From the NCBI GenBank assembly GCA_045837725.1, contig JBEWZL010000146.1, positions 42,399 through 106,398 of the forward strand: 64,000 nt of DNA. Reading direction: 5' to 3'. Under the pieces are notes generated by a model. The model was not told the DNA's origin. It made no database searches and saw only the letters and a program-made list of their open reading frames with translations. How positions within the stretch are numbered: position 1 is the stretch's first letter; every line of letters starts with the position of its first letter. Below, piece by piece: positions 22,905 through 35,115 of this stretch. The DNA comes from Vermamoeba vermiformis (Eukaryota > Tubulinea > Echinamoebida). Made by a program: the position numbers and the translations under genes.

Positions 22905-25897
22905 ATGTCTAACACAGAAGTTGAAAAAAGTAATGCTCGTAAGCTACGAGTATGCTTAGAGGGACAAGAAAAGGATGAAGCAACCGAGATTGAAGTTGCA
23001 GGAGATTCAGTTTCGTGTAAGATAATTTTAAATATTAATAGAACGGCTATAATATTTTTTCTAGCATTTATGCAAGCCATTGCGAGCTCTGGATATTTAA
23101 CGACGCATCCAGTCGCAGATTTCGAAGCAATTACCTTAGACGACCAGGTCTTAAAGCCACGCCAGAAATTAGCTTTGTTGGACATAAAAGATGACACCGT
23201 ATTCGTATTAAAAGTAAAAGAAGGCACAGATGGTGAATCAGAAGAGAGTACGAATGACGAAGATATTGACGGCGGTAATTTGAACTCTATTGGCAGAGGC
23301 AAGTTTATTTTTGGTCGAGGTCGAGGTAGAGGTCGAGGCAGAGGCAGAGGATTCAGAGGATTCAGAGGCAGAGGCAGAGGTAGAGGTCGTGGAAAAAGAA
23401 GTGGCTGGAGATTCCGCGGTCTTGGTGCTGACTCGGTGTTTGATCTGGATGCAGGCTCAGAGGACGTAGCAACTGAAAGTCTCGATGGCTTTTCTGTAGC
23501 TCGTCGTGACATCGTTGACAAGGTAAGACTATATTGTGAGTTATACTAACAAGTCTAACTGATCAAATTGATAGAAAACTGGTGAAGTGACGGGCAAAGA
23601 AGTGATGGTCTCAATCATCGGTGAAGAGCTGAAAGTGATATTGCGAGAAGAGCTCGGTGCTCACGAGGATCAGTTGTACGCCGTCAAGCCTAAATTGGCT
23701 GCTAACTTCTTCGTGCCATACTTGCCCAATCTCAAAGAGCGGTAAGTAGGCAACTTGTGCGCATCTAATCGGCTCTGATATTTACCCCATACGTTGTAGA
23801 CTTGAAAAAGAAGAAGACTCTGAGAACAGTGCTTTGAAGCCGTTCGTAGATTGGTTGGCTAAGGAGTGCAAAGAAATCACAGAGAAGCTCGAAGCGATGT
23901 TGCAGAAAGGGTGTCATTTCATTCGCGGACTTGGTGCTCTACTTCAGCAAGGGCAAAAAGGTCTATGGTACGTTGTGCATTAGTATGACACGCCAAAGAA
24001 TCGATTTTTGACATTCAATTATGAGTGCGCGAAGACGTCTTCCGTCAAAAAGTCGCCTTTGAAATTCTGTCCACGAGATATTACTCGTCATTCTTTGGCA
24101 ATTTCTTTAGTGTCACTGGCAGTGTCGTTTTCACGAACGGATTGAAGTTCTTCTCAGTTTCAAAGACGTTCAATATCTCCTCCTATCAGGTAACTAGCTA
24201 ACAGTGTCCCAATGGGTAACATGTCCTAACGTGTCATATATTAGGGTGTTAGAAGTCTCGAGGACTTGCCTGTTCGAATGTTAGACGACAAGAGCACTGA
24301 AGAGCTCATCGAGCGCGGTAAAAAGTTTAAGAGTTACGCACTCGGCACACATCATTTGGCGTACAAAGGAGCCGTATTCAGACGCAGCTTCTACAGCTTG
24401 TTGGTCCTCAAGGCGTAAGTGGTCAATAGTTACATTATAAGTTTGTCTAATTCGCCTTGTTAGTGATGGTCGAATTATGATTGACGGTGCTAGTTTCAAG
24501 CGCATGTCTCCGAACTATAGGTACGATAACGATGATATTGACTCGAACAAGAACAATCTTAACACATTCGCTTAGAAATCGTAACTTTGTCGATGCTGAG
24601 AGTGAGGGAGGAGTTGGTTCACCAGAGTAAGTACTTGACTGTCATGACAATCAGTCTGTAGTCCAGTGTTAATGCCTCGAAACAGATTGCACGAAGAAGA
24701 TTTGTGGCGCACGTGGCCCTTCGTGTACGGCTTTGCGTTCAGCGCCAAGAAGTGGGGTGAGCTGAACGTGGACTGGATGACACCGGTGCAGTACGAAGAC
24801 ACGGCCTTCGAGCAGCTGGTCATTCCCGCGGACAAGAAAGAGTTGATCCAAGCGCTGGTCAAGTACCGCAATCAGGGCTTCTCGGACATCATTACCAACA
24901 AGGGCGGTGGCTGCATCTTTTTGTTGCACGGCAGTCCTGGTGTTGGTAAAACTTTGACCGCCGAATCTATTGCGGAGCTGTTGCACCGACCTTTATACAG
25001 GTACTACACATTTTCCTAATTTAGTAATATAATCTTTGCATCAATTTTATGAGACATCTTGGCGGTCTTTATACCATATTAATATATATTCCCTATTATA
25101 GTGTTTCGGTCGGAGAGCTGGGCACATCAACCATCGACCTCGAAGAAAGACTGCGCGAAATTCTCGAAATTGCCTCGGTCTGGGACGCTGTCGTGTTGAT
25201 CGATGAAGCGGATATTTTCTTAGAAAAGAGAACTGAAGAAGATATCAAGCGCAATGCACTTGTTGGTATATTTTTGCGACTATTGGAGTACCATCAAGGT
25301 GTTTTGTTCTTGTAAGTAGACCCAGATCTGGCTCCTCGAAAAAACCACTACTAACAATGCCTATTTGTAGAACCACTAATAGAGTCAAGTCCTTCGACAC
25401 TGCGTTCCATAGCAGAATTTCAGTGGCTCTTAAGTACTCTGACTTGGATGTGGACACAAGAGGTACACCCGAATTGACACGCGTTTACTTATCTATGATG
25501 CCTTTTGCTAATTATCTCTTAATTCAGAGAAAATCTGGGACACATTGTTGACAGCTGCAAAGATCAAGACGTGCAAGGGCGCTGATTTCAAAGAGCACTT
25601 GTTGAATGGTCGGCAGATCAAAAACTGCATCCGTCTCAGTCAGGTATGTCAAATAGTGCTTTGATTATTATTCAGTTATTAACGATATCGTCGACATAGG
25701 CGCTTGCTACTTCGATGAAGAAAGAAGTTGATGTCGATCTGATGTTACGCACAATTCGCGTCACGTTGCAGTTCGAAGTGGATCTGCTCGATTCAATTAT
25801 TGCTGAAGAGGCATTTGATGAGTTGCTTAAACATGAAGTGCAGCACGAAGTACAACAGAAATTGCATCATAGCGGCGAGGTGATCAAGAGCCACTAA
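22905..25897 (+). CDS. AAA+ ATPase with RG-rich region (DUF7025-AAA type)
   Basis: About 12 exons. The ATG at 22905 follows a TTTAGCGTC context; the longer upstream frame is rejected because it overlaps the previous 3' end. A 49-bp intron at about 23020-23067 lies inside an otherwise open frame. The N-terminus has a ubiquitin-like beta pattern (KLRVCLEGQE, EIEVAGDSV, LLDIKDDTVFVLKV), then an unbroken run of RG/RGRG and RGF repeats at about 23315-23400. The middle (FFSVTGSVVFTNGLKFF, YALGTHHLAYKGAVF, GRIMIDGASFKRMSP) resembles the DUF7025 module of fungal AAA proteins. The ATPase has Walker A GSPGVGKT, Walker B VVLIDEADIFL, and TTNRVKSFDTAF with HSRI. RG repeats often bind RNA, and substrate remodelling is likely. 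Confidence is high for AAA and moderate for DUF7025. Confidence 0.85.
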
Positions 25898-26313
25898 AGT
25901 TTCATTTAGATCTTGTAAATTTGTTCTCTCGTGTAAAAAATCTTGCAAATACGATGGTCTCCGTGTTGCTCTGAGTATGATTGTATACCATTTAGTGAGT
26001 AATTTTATAAGATCTCGGTTAGATCTGTAAGCGGTGCCAGATGTCGCTAAAAACAGTCGATTAGATTTTGTTTCGGCAATTAGCCGTGGATTTTTCGGCG
26101 GATAATAATAGACGAGTCGTTGCTTCCTCAAAAATTGGTGTCGCGTTACGAATAAGCATTAATTTCCGTGTAATTTCTGCGACTTTTGTACGAGATTTTT
26201 TGACTGTCCTTTTTGTCAGCTATAAAGTTCAAACCGATCTTTTAGTTTATTCAACCTCAAAAGTATATCGACGATATACACGCAAGCCTAAATAGCACCA
26301 TTCGACAAAAACA
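25898..26313. other. intergenic region
   Basis: This 416-bp AT-rich stretch lies between the AAA gene and the first PAP2 gene. I see no gene, RNA or repeat, only probable 3' UTR and promoter. Confidence 0.35.
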
Positions 26314-27506
26314 ATGGGCAACCACAAACGACGCGCTTACGTACCGAAGTCTTATTGGACTCCCTTATTTTGGCGACCAATCCCTCGCTCGCTCGACTTT
26401 CCTTCTCGACGAAGACACCCTGTCTTGGCTGCTTTGATGGACTGGTTCATCGTGTTGGTTTTAATCGCTTTGATAATCATTTTCCGATTGGTCCCTGCTC
26501 CGTCTAACATTCAATATTTCCGAGTTAATGACCCTAATTTAAAGTACGTATATTTAGCATTCGAAAATCAAGCTTAGTACTAATCCTATTACGCAATAGT
26601 TATCCGGATCTGCCCGAAGTAGTGAACCAAACAGTTTCTTTTATAGTCTTAGTAGTTTTCCCTGTTGGAGTCTTAGCACTAGCTCAGGCATTCCTGCGTG
26701 ACGGGGACGACTTCCACTCCGGCTTTCTCGGTTATGTTGAGGCCATCCGTAAGTGACACTTGTGACACGTGTCAAACTAACTTTGTCTAATGCGGATCTG
26801 CAGTGTTTTCATTCGCCGCAACTACCTTCCTCTGGTTCACTATTGGTGGATTGAGACCGAAGTTCCTTGCCCAATGCAAGCCTGACATGAGCAAGGTGAC
26901 CGACGTCAACGCGTACTACTCGACTGAGATCTGCACTGGCTTCAACGTCAACGAGCTCAATAGTCTCGATTCAGCCTTTTCACCTCGCCCTACTCAAGCG
27001 TAAGTCAGATCTATCCCCTTTGAATCAACCATAGGAAGTTTAATGACTTTGCTTCTTAAAGATGGCCGAGTGGTCACGCAGCGAATATCTTAGCAGCAGG
27101 AGTGTTCATCATATTCTATTTGAACGGCAAATGGAAGACATTCGATAGGCGAGCACATCTGTGGAAACTTTTCATTTTAGTGTGCATATTTATGGCTTAC
27201 TTATTCATCGGATTGAGCCGATTAAGAGGTATGTACTTAGTATTTGACAATAGGCAATTAAACAAGCTGGATCTAACTTGGATCGTGTTTTCAGATTTCG
27301 AACACAACAACAGACAAGTTATTACGGGTATTATTATTGGTATTGTTAGCGCTTTGTTGGCCTATGCCTTGAACTACTGCTCGTTCTTGGGTCCTGACAA
27401 CCACATCCCTTGCCGCAAGTTGAACAAAGGCAAAACTGAAAAAAAGCCTGAGTCGCAACCGCCGGTAGACCCCGTCGATCAACAGCGAGTAATGGAGATG
27501 GCCTAA
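26314..27506 (+). CDS. PAP2-family lipid phosphatase-like membrane protein (tandem copy 1)
   Basis: Exons: 26314-26544, about 26601-26750, 26803-27001, 27062-27228 and 27295-27506. Several membrane helices (WFIVLVLIALIIIFRLVPAP, FIVLVVFPVGVLALA, LFILVCIFMAYLFIGL) surround the PAP2 motifs. C2 is intact as WPSGHAA, and C3 keeps its His in LSRLRDFEHNNRQ. Two usual residues are different: the C1 lysine (KX6RP) is Trp in WFTIGGLRP, and the C3 aspartate four residues after the His is Gln. The family dephosphorylates phosphatidate and related lipids; here activity is doubtful. The C-terminus is a charged, Pro-rich tail. The next gene is a close paralog with the same substitutions. Confidence 0.85.
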
Positions 27507-27717
27507 ATAGCTCCTCTAGAGGATTATAGGTATATTTGTACCATTTCTCGTCTGCCGAATAAACTTTGCGACTATTTAATTCTTTAACGAAAACTCAGCG
27601 AACTTCTTTCTCGATATATTGCCGCTCTCGACATGGTATCACTGCGACAATATGAGGTTGTACCATGGTTCCTTTATTTGTCCTTTGTTATTTTCGGATC
27701 AAGGTCATAAATTCGCA

Positions 27718-28808
27718 ATGAACGAATCACAACGAGAATTAAATCCTTTAACACCCCTATTAACTTGGTCGCCTATTCCAAGCTTCGAGTTTCGACCAGA
27801 GAAGAAAAGAGAGCTCAAAGGCGCATTAATGGACTGGTTTATTATTGCAATTTTGATAGGCCTTATTTTGGTCTTCCGATTAGTACCAGCGCCTTCAAAT
27901 ATTCAATATTTTCGCGTTAATGACCCAGAATTAAGGTAGCAGCAATTATTATGATAATATCTAATCGTTTACTAATATTCTATTAGTTATCCTAATTTGC
28001 CCGAGATTATCGATAACAAATATTCCTCCGTGCTGCTAATTATTCCATTGGTCGTAATTATCCTAACATCGTGGATAGCACGAGACTGGAAAGACTTTCA
28101 CAAAAACTTATTGACTTACATCGAGGCAGTGCGTAAGTACAACAAAAATATTCTGACACCTGTCACGCGATCTGATCCGCTCTCAAAAGTGTTTTCATTC
28201 ACTGTAACAACCTTCTTTTGGTTCACTATTGGAGGACTACGACCAAAGTTCTTAGAGGAGTGTCAGCCTGACATGAGCAAAGTGACAGATCCGAACAAAT
28301 ACTACTCGACTGAGATCTGCACGGGCTTCACGCTCGACGACCTCTCGAGCCTTGCGACAGCTCTTACTCCAAGACCAACGCATGCGTAAGCCTAACTTTG
28401 CTATTCATATCATCACACTGCCGCCTCGTATATATTATATTGTTATTCATATTTGTCTTGTAATTAGGTGGCCCTCGGGACACGCTGCAAATATCCTCTC
28501 AGCAGGGGTATTTTTAGTGTTATTTTTGCACGGCGTTTGGAGAACTTTTGATCGTCCACAGAGACTATGGAAGTTATTCATTCTCATTTGCATATTTGTT
28601 GGATATTTATTTGTTGGACTGACTCGTATTCGAGGTAATTTTAAAAAAATAATTTCTGCGCCAGATCCGCTGATATTTTTGTTTAGATTTTGAACATAAT
28701 AGCCCTCAAATTGTTACTGGCATGGTTATTGGTATGAGTAGCGCTATAATCGCATATGTTTTCAATAATTATAGCGCTAGTAATAATAGCGATAATAAAC
28801 CAAAATAA
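27718..28808 (+). CDS. PAP2-family lipid phosphatase-like membrane protein (tandem copy 2)
   Basis: This paralog begins 212 bp after copy 1 with the same exon structure. ATG 27718 (NESQRELNPLTPLL) gives an N-terminus comparable to copy 1; an in-frame upstream ATG at 27652 is possible but would overlap likely 5' UTR. Shared text includes LMDWFIIAILIGLILVFRLVPAP, FFWFTIGGLRPKFL, TEICTGF and WPSGHAANILSAGVF. C3 reads LTRIRDFEHNSPQ, so here too the C1 lysine is Trp and the C3 aspartate is Gln, and the C3 serine is Thr. The C-terminal tail is much shorter (ending SDNKPK). Shared losses show the change pre-dates the duplication. Confidence 0.85.
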
Positions 28809-28985
28809 TATAATTTTAAAAGCGGATCTGTAATGCTCGTTCGTTTAAAGAGATTGAAATATTGTTTTATATAAATTACAAATTGAAAATTACAAGTTCA
28901 AAAACTAATACGAATAAGTTAATATTCGTATTTAAAGCGATTTCTATTTTCTATTCTTTTAAATGGATCCAGATCCACTTACTTT

Positions 28986-31900
28986 TTAATCGCCCTTAGG
29001 TTCGCTGAGCCTCTTTAGTGCCTCAAAATAAGTCTCTTCGTAAATGTGCAACTTGTCGAGTGTTTCTTTGTACTCGATTTGTTTGCTGATTTCTTTGTCA
29101 CGTTGTTTTGCCAAATCTTTAATCACTCGTTCTTCTCGCTTTTCTGTTTCTTCTAACGTCGAACTTCTACAATAGGGATAATAATAGTATATTAGTTATA
29201 TGATAGTAGGTGTTGGGGTTTAGTGTGAGGACGTACCCGAAGACTTGTTCGAGTTTTTTCTTGTTGACTGGACTTTTGACGACACTGCGCGGGCTCTCGG
29301 CTGAAATAGACGGTCGCGGGCTCTTTGGCGTGACAGGGCCAGTACGTGCGATACGAGCTTTAGACACCAATTTCTTGGTGATCTTTGCACGCACGCCGCT
29401 CACGTCTTTTTCACACTGTTGGGCCAGTGCCTCGCTGCGTTCTTTGAGCTCTGCAGCGTGTTCAGTGAGGTACTGCTCGACGTAATCTGACACGACACTG
29501 CTGCCGTCATCACTAAAGGCATAATGTCAGCATTGAGCTTTCAAGTGTAAGTGTGAAAAATTGTATCAAAAGTACGTACCCGACGAGACTGTTGTGACTA
29601 CCACCGCCGATCATCTTGGCAGGCGTTGAATCTTTTCTATTTGGATCGAGCAAGTTAGCCTCGCTGCCGGACTCGCGGCCAAAAAACTTGTTGATTTTTT
29701 TCTTGGAGTTTTGACGGGCCAATGGTGCGGAGGGCTGATCCAAACTTGAAGGCTACACGAACAAATATTAACACTTGATATCATAGTACTGATTATTAAT
29801 ACTTACAGCATTCATTGCCACTTTGAACTCGTCAATCGTCGTCGGTTTTTTCTGGAAGACAGCTTCGAGATCCTTGGTGACATTGTCCAAATAGGTCATG
29901 ACTTGCATCGACACTGTTGACGTGTTCGATGTACCAATCGATATCGAGGAGAGTGAGGCTGAGACGTCATCGGGGACAGGGATGTTTTGAGACGAGCCGA
30001 GGCCTGATTGCGGTGTGTGCGTGCCTGTCAGATCCAGCGTCAGATACAGCTCGTGGTTAAATTTGCTACAGATTCTAAAGTATACTCAATGGAGACCTAC
30101 CCGAGCTGTTGTCAGTCTTGACAGAATCAGGGCCATCAGATCCACCGATGGTCGCAGGACCGCTGCTGGTCATGACCGCGGACGAGTGCAACAAGGATTT
30201 CTCAACAGAGGGCAGAATGGTCTGCGAGGCCGAGAGTTGTGACTGCGTTACTTCACGCTCTCGTTCTCTGTTCGCGTCCAAGGACGAAGCAGTGGGTGAG
30301 AGGGGCAGCGTGGAGGGGAAGATGAGGGCTTGCATCCATCGCATGTCAAACGTGATCAGCACCACTGTGAACATGTCCTAGCGAGGGAAATGACACGTGT
30401 CAGAATGATTGAAAACGCCAATAAAAGTAATTGATAATTTGAGTCATATGATAGTATAAATATAACCAGGGCATGAAACAAACACTCTATGAAGGAAGAG
30501 CATTTGGGATTAATCTGGTATCTTCGTGGCCAATGCAAATAGGCCTATAAGACTTACGTATAAATAATTCAAATTGTCGAACAGCAGCGGAACAATCGAA
30601 ACATCAGCAAAGTTTCCGAGTTCTTTTGAACGAACAATTCTCTTTGACGTGTCTTTAGGATTCATCGACTTCTTCAGTATGTCTGAGGCATTGCATAGTC
30701 AGTAATTTCCTTATTAGGAAATGAGATGTTGTGACGTACCATATCCGAGTTTTTCAAACAAAATGTCCGCGAGTTTGACAGCCACGTGACAGGTCGGATA
30801 ATTGAGGGACTGTGACTTGCCCTGGAATGTAATCAAATCGCGGAAATATTTCGGGTACTGTTCCGAGAACTGCACTAAAAAGGAAATTCCCTTGATGTTA
30901 CGACCATTCATGTCTGCTAATGTTTTAACTCCCTGCAAAGTCAAGATGAGTATATCATCGAGGCATTTCCAAATATGGTAATGGTGAGATCGTACCTGAA
31001 GTCCCAACAGCTCGAATTGTACGGGCGATAAATGTTGCAATCTGACGTGCGGGAATGCTGCGTAATACAACTGACGAACGAGCTGGACGTGTGCCTATAT
31101 TTGGGTATAAGTTAGTTGGTTAATATAAAATTAAAGTTAAAATTTAATTAAAGCAACTGCTGCGAATCTTATTAATCAATTCAAATTTTGTAACGATTTG
31201 AGTAATTCCAAATAAGGAAAGTCAATTAATCATTTGATTCTCGTGCACTAAATTGTACCCGATTAGTGTGATCGAATGGCGCGCATTCTAAGCTCGTAAT
31301 TTGTGCTTGAAAATAGGCTAGTTGAAGTTTTGATTTGTCATGCGAGATCCAGACTTTACTCTGCGTTAGAATAAAGGTTAATAGCCTGATATAAATAAGT
31401 AAATATTATATATGATATGTACCTTCAATATAGACAATACTTCGGCCTTTTCGAATTGTTTGAGCATTTTCAGTTTGTCGTTTAGAGGCGCAGATTGTAA
31501 CAGACTATTAATCAATTTCAATGTATGATAAAACGTCTTATTGTTACGCAACATCTTCAGCATAATCCTATAGCGAGTATAAGTAAGGCGTAGACAATAG
31601 ATGCGGATCGCACGTACCTGTATGGATCTTCTGATTTTTGTTGAGCCAGGCGAAGGAAAACATCCACGAGAGAAGCATGACCGTTCGTGGCTTTTTCGAG
31701 GAACTTCAACAGCAATTTAAGGCCATATACTGCTGCTTGTGCTTGACGTTGCCATTGCGGGATCGAGCTCGTTACAAATCTGATCAACTCTAGCGGCACC
31801 AAGTCCCACGGGAAGAACCGACTCTTGCATAAGTCGAGTGCAGTACTCACTGGCTTCTCGAAGTTGGAGTCGTTGTACGGATTTGAAAGTTCTTTGGCCG

Positions 31901-34661
31901 AGTCGATCAGCTTATGCAGCAACAGCATGCCAACATCGTCTTTGCTTAAATAAGGCTCTTTAGGCTCCAATGTACCATCTACTTGGCCAGTGAATGGTTT
32001 TTTGAGCTTAAGTGGCGGCTTTGTAATGAACAAAGTGTCCGTTTTTTCGAGGATCTTGCGCAGATCGAGAAACTTTTTGAGCTCTAGAATAGACTGGGTC
32101 TTGTCTAGTCCTCGATGAAACCACTCGCGGCAGTCTCCTAATAGCTCGTGCACGCGCAGAGAGTCGGGCTCGCATTCTGACCAGAACCGATCGAAGAGCA
32201 TCAGTCCGCAGCAGAACAGATCGTTGAAAACAAATGAGCCATCAAACAGCATGTTGTTCACGTGCTTGTCCAATGCTATTATATAATACGACATTAGTAA
32301 CTATAGTTTAGTAACGAACGTTCAATGAGATCCGCGTAGCAAAAAAAAATAAAAGAAATTGATATGTGGGATATAGCAAATTTTTACGAAATAAAAGGCA
32401 CAGGAGAGCCTACTATTTCCTGCAAACCTGCATGTGATGGACAAATAAGGCTATTCTAAGCCATAATTAACACTTTAAGGTAGATCAAATTGGATGTGGT
32501 AAGTACGCAGCAAATTATCGTTCAAAAAATTATTATGGTACCGAGACCAAGCTCTATAATAAACTTACTTTCGTTTCCAAAGAACCATTCGAGTATAATC
32601 TGCGTAATATTGATCAAAACTAACGACAGCGGATAATCCGTCGGATCCATTCCTTCATGTTCGTCCAATAAGCGTCTATATACTGGATAATAGTTCTCGC
32701 CAAAGTACAACCACGATTTGACGGTCAACAAGTTAACTCCGACCCAAAAGACCTCGCTGCTGTAATTCTGCAAGTAATCGTTGTACATCGTGATCCGTTG
32801 CAGCAATTGTTGATGAGCTTCTTTGTTAGGATTGAACAAGATGCGACTATCATCGTACCAAGACTCTAATAAGCACGTCTATATAAAATACAACGAGGTT
32901 AGAAGTGTTTGCAATAATTTATCGAAAACCTATTTTTGGACGTCCGAGAACGGACCTTCGGTTCTTTTCGAAAAAATTCAGATATGTGGAAATTGAATTC
33001 CAAACGATGTATATTATAGTAATTGATATTGTTATATGCTTAGTGTAGGTTTAAGTTGCCTCGTTAAATTTAGAAAATAAAACTGGTGCTTGTACTTAAA
33101 TTTAAATAAACCTTAGTATTTCTTAATATTGGAATTATTATCGTTATTTAGAACATAAATTGCACGTTAAATGATGAATATAAGTCATAAGCAATTTTAA
33201 TCAGCTTGACAGACAAACTAACTGTCAGTTTACGTTGTTGACTTCGAGTTTAATTTTTAGTTATTTTGATGCGTTAGGTTAATAGAGGTATTAATATAGT
33301 CCTGTTAATTATATGGATCATAATTCAATCAATTTCGAGGGCAACAATTGTAAATTTACTTTTGCATACCTGATAGCGCAGTAATGACGGCTTGACACTA
33401 TTAGGCTCGTGCTTGGATAGGTTCTGATATTATAAATACAAATAAGCATATTTTTCGTAATTTAAAATAATTTGATGAGTTTAAATTAATTTTCTTACCA
33501 GCAGTTTTGATGCGAAATTTAACTTTTCCAATACGTTCAGTAGCTCGCTAGATTCACCTCTGGGCAGTAGTACTAGCATATTTACAAAGAAAATAGCTAT
33601 CAATTCACGGCTGAAAACTGCTATCGTCTCGTTGTTCAATAAACTCGCCAAACGCTCGATGGGATTAGCGAGTTTGGGGTTGTTTGTTGTCGATAATAGC
33701 TTATAAAATTGAGTCACATATTTTTTGTTCTCCTCTAGCACTTTGATGGCTATTTGAAGCGTGTCTGTAATGAGGTCGTCTGACTGGACATCTAACGCGT
33801 TCAATAATGTTGGAATAAATGCTTGAATTGCACTTAAGCTGCCGTCATTTGCTCCATTCATCGAGGATTTAACCTAAATAAATTATTTTAATTTTTTTAA
33901 ACCGCGCCTAACTGAAAGATAAATTTTGATACTGGATGCGCTGTGTAACTGCAATAAGATTTACCTCGGAAGAGCTTGAGGACATATAGCGATATATATT
34001 ACAATAGTGCTCTTCGAATGGTTGCAAAGGATGAGCTCTAACAAAAACAAAATGCGACAGAAAATCAATTGTCCTGCCTACTCGGCACCAATTCCTGCCC
34101 AGATCTGCATAACAAGAACACGTTTCTCGCCATCGTTTGCTAGCATTAAAGAGCCAACACTACTAATACTAATGAGTCTTGCGAACACGTTGTTGAATTG
34201 AGTCCTGTTTGCATAAGGGGATCTCCGCCTTGATGCATCAGCGGGATGTGGCTTGTGTAACCTTCGTGTTCATAAAACCCAATTAGTAGCTACACAAACA
34301 CCGATTCTTGATCGGTTGTATCCTTAAACTCGTTTAAATATTCTTACTTTCTGACCTTGTTTTTGGGATTGAGCTTGAATGCCAAACCCTGATTTCGCTT
34401 ACCGTTACTAACCACAAAATATATTCGGGCATATTTTAAGACTAATTTTAGCGTTGCGTTTACGAAGATTGAGCGCTTTAGCGTATTTTTGAAAATCGAT
34501 GGTGGAAATGAATCTTCTTAGCGCTTGCTGAAAAATCGTAGATAATCAAAAACACGATATAAATGTAGTCCCTGAATTATTTATAATATTATGGCTATTT
34601 ATAAGCAATATTTAAACCAATTGTGACGAACTTGAATGATCACCGACGACAGCGGTTCCAT
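28986..34661 (-). CDS. ELMO-domain protein with long alpha-solenoid N-terminus
   Basis: Many exons run leftward to the stop at 28986. Solenoid helices fill 33861-31600 (IAIKVLEENKKYVTQFYKL, LFDRFWSECEPDSLRV). An ELMO_ARM-like part follows (KMLRNNKTFYHTLKLINSLL), then the ELMO domain at about 31080-30760 (PVQFELLGLQ, GISFLVQFSEQYPKYFRDLI, PTCHVAVKLADILFEKLGY). The C-terminal third is Ser/Pro-rich and ends in coiled coil (STLEETEKREERVIKDLAKQ). ELMO proteins partner Dock-family GEFs to activate Rac in motility and phagocytosis. The core is solid, but the 5' end is not: an exon 33965-34037 (HPLQPFEEHYCNIYRYM) is clearly spliced in, and open exon-like segments reach an ATG at 34661 whose joining I could not settle. 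One intron (about 32880-33370) is unusually long; another (about 30380-30556) carries a 78-bp repeat. Confidence 0.78.
30451..30528 (+). repeat. 78-bp intronic repeat, copy 2
   Basis: This copy lies in an ELMO-gene intron, about 30 bp after the 5' splice site in the gene's sense. It matches the reverse complement of 15865-15942 at 77 of 78 positions. A TGACACGTGTCA palindrome lies nearer the 3' splice site of the same intron, at about 30391. Confidence 0.8.
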
Positions 34662-35115
34662 CTAACCAGCCTCAGCCTCAATACGTATTAAAGCGACTCA
34701 ATATTGTTATTTATTATCACTGGGGACCAGGCAGCGAGCCCACAATTTATTTTGAGCAGTTTTTGGGCTCCAGACAAAACCACCGCCACTGAACAATTGT
34801 TGGATGTGTACGTTGAGCCGAGAGAAGGTTAGCAACTCCCCCGATAGGGACGAGGCGGTCATTTGACCTAAAACTTACATAGGCAAACCAACTATAAGTT
34901 GGAACTTTTTTTTTGTAAGGCGATCGAGCCGTGCAGGGAATTTGCATCGTGCTTCGCGTGTGCCACCCTTTGTATCTACATTACTCGAAAATTTATGTAA
35001 ACTGAAGTATTATGATACATTGGTTGAGAAGTACTAACCCGTAATCTGAGAAGTAATTACTGGGTGTTAGCGCAATTTCACTCTATTTAATTTTTATTTT
35101 TGATCTGGCAGCACA
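34662..35115. promoter_or_regulatory. intergenic region between ELMO and BCS1 genes
   Basis: If the ELMO gene starts near 34661, this 454 bp is a divergent promoter. A minus-strand open frame at 34947-34747 has a GTAAGT inside it and could be a 5' exon, but there is no similarity to support it. Confidence 0.35.

Noticed and set aside
22889-23521. Proline-rich minus-strand protein
   Set aside because: It is the antisense shadow of the RG-repeat coding region.
30451-30528. Box C/D or H/ACA snoRNA in the intronic repeat
   Set aside because: No C, D, H or ACA boxes in the expected places; kept only as an unexplained repeat.
34007-34201. Plus-strand 64-residue protein
   Set aside because: It lies antisense to spliced ELMO exons and lacks support.
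34747-34947. Minus-strand 66-residue protein
   Set aside because: No similarity or splice partner found; at best a 5' exon or untranslated sequence.
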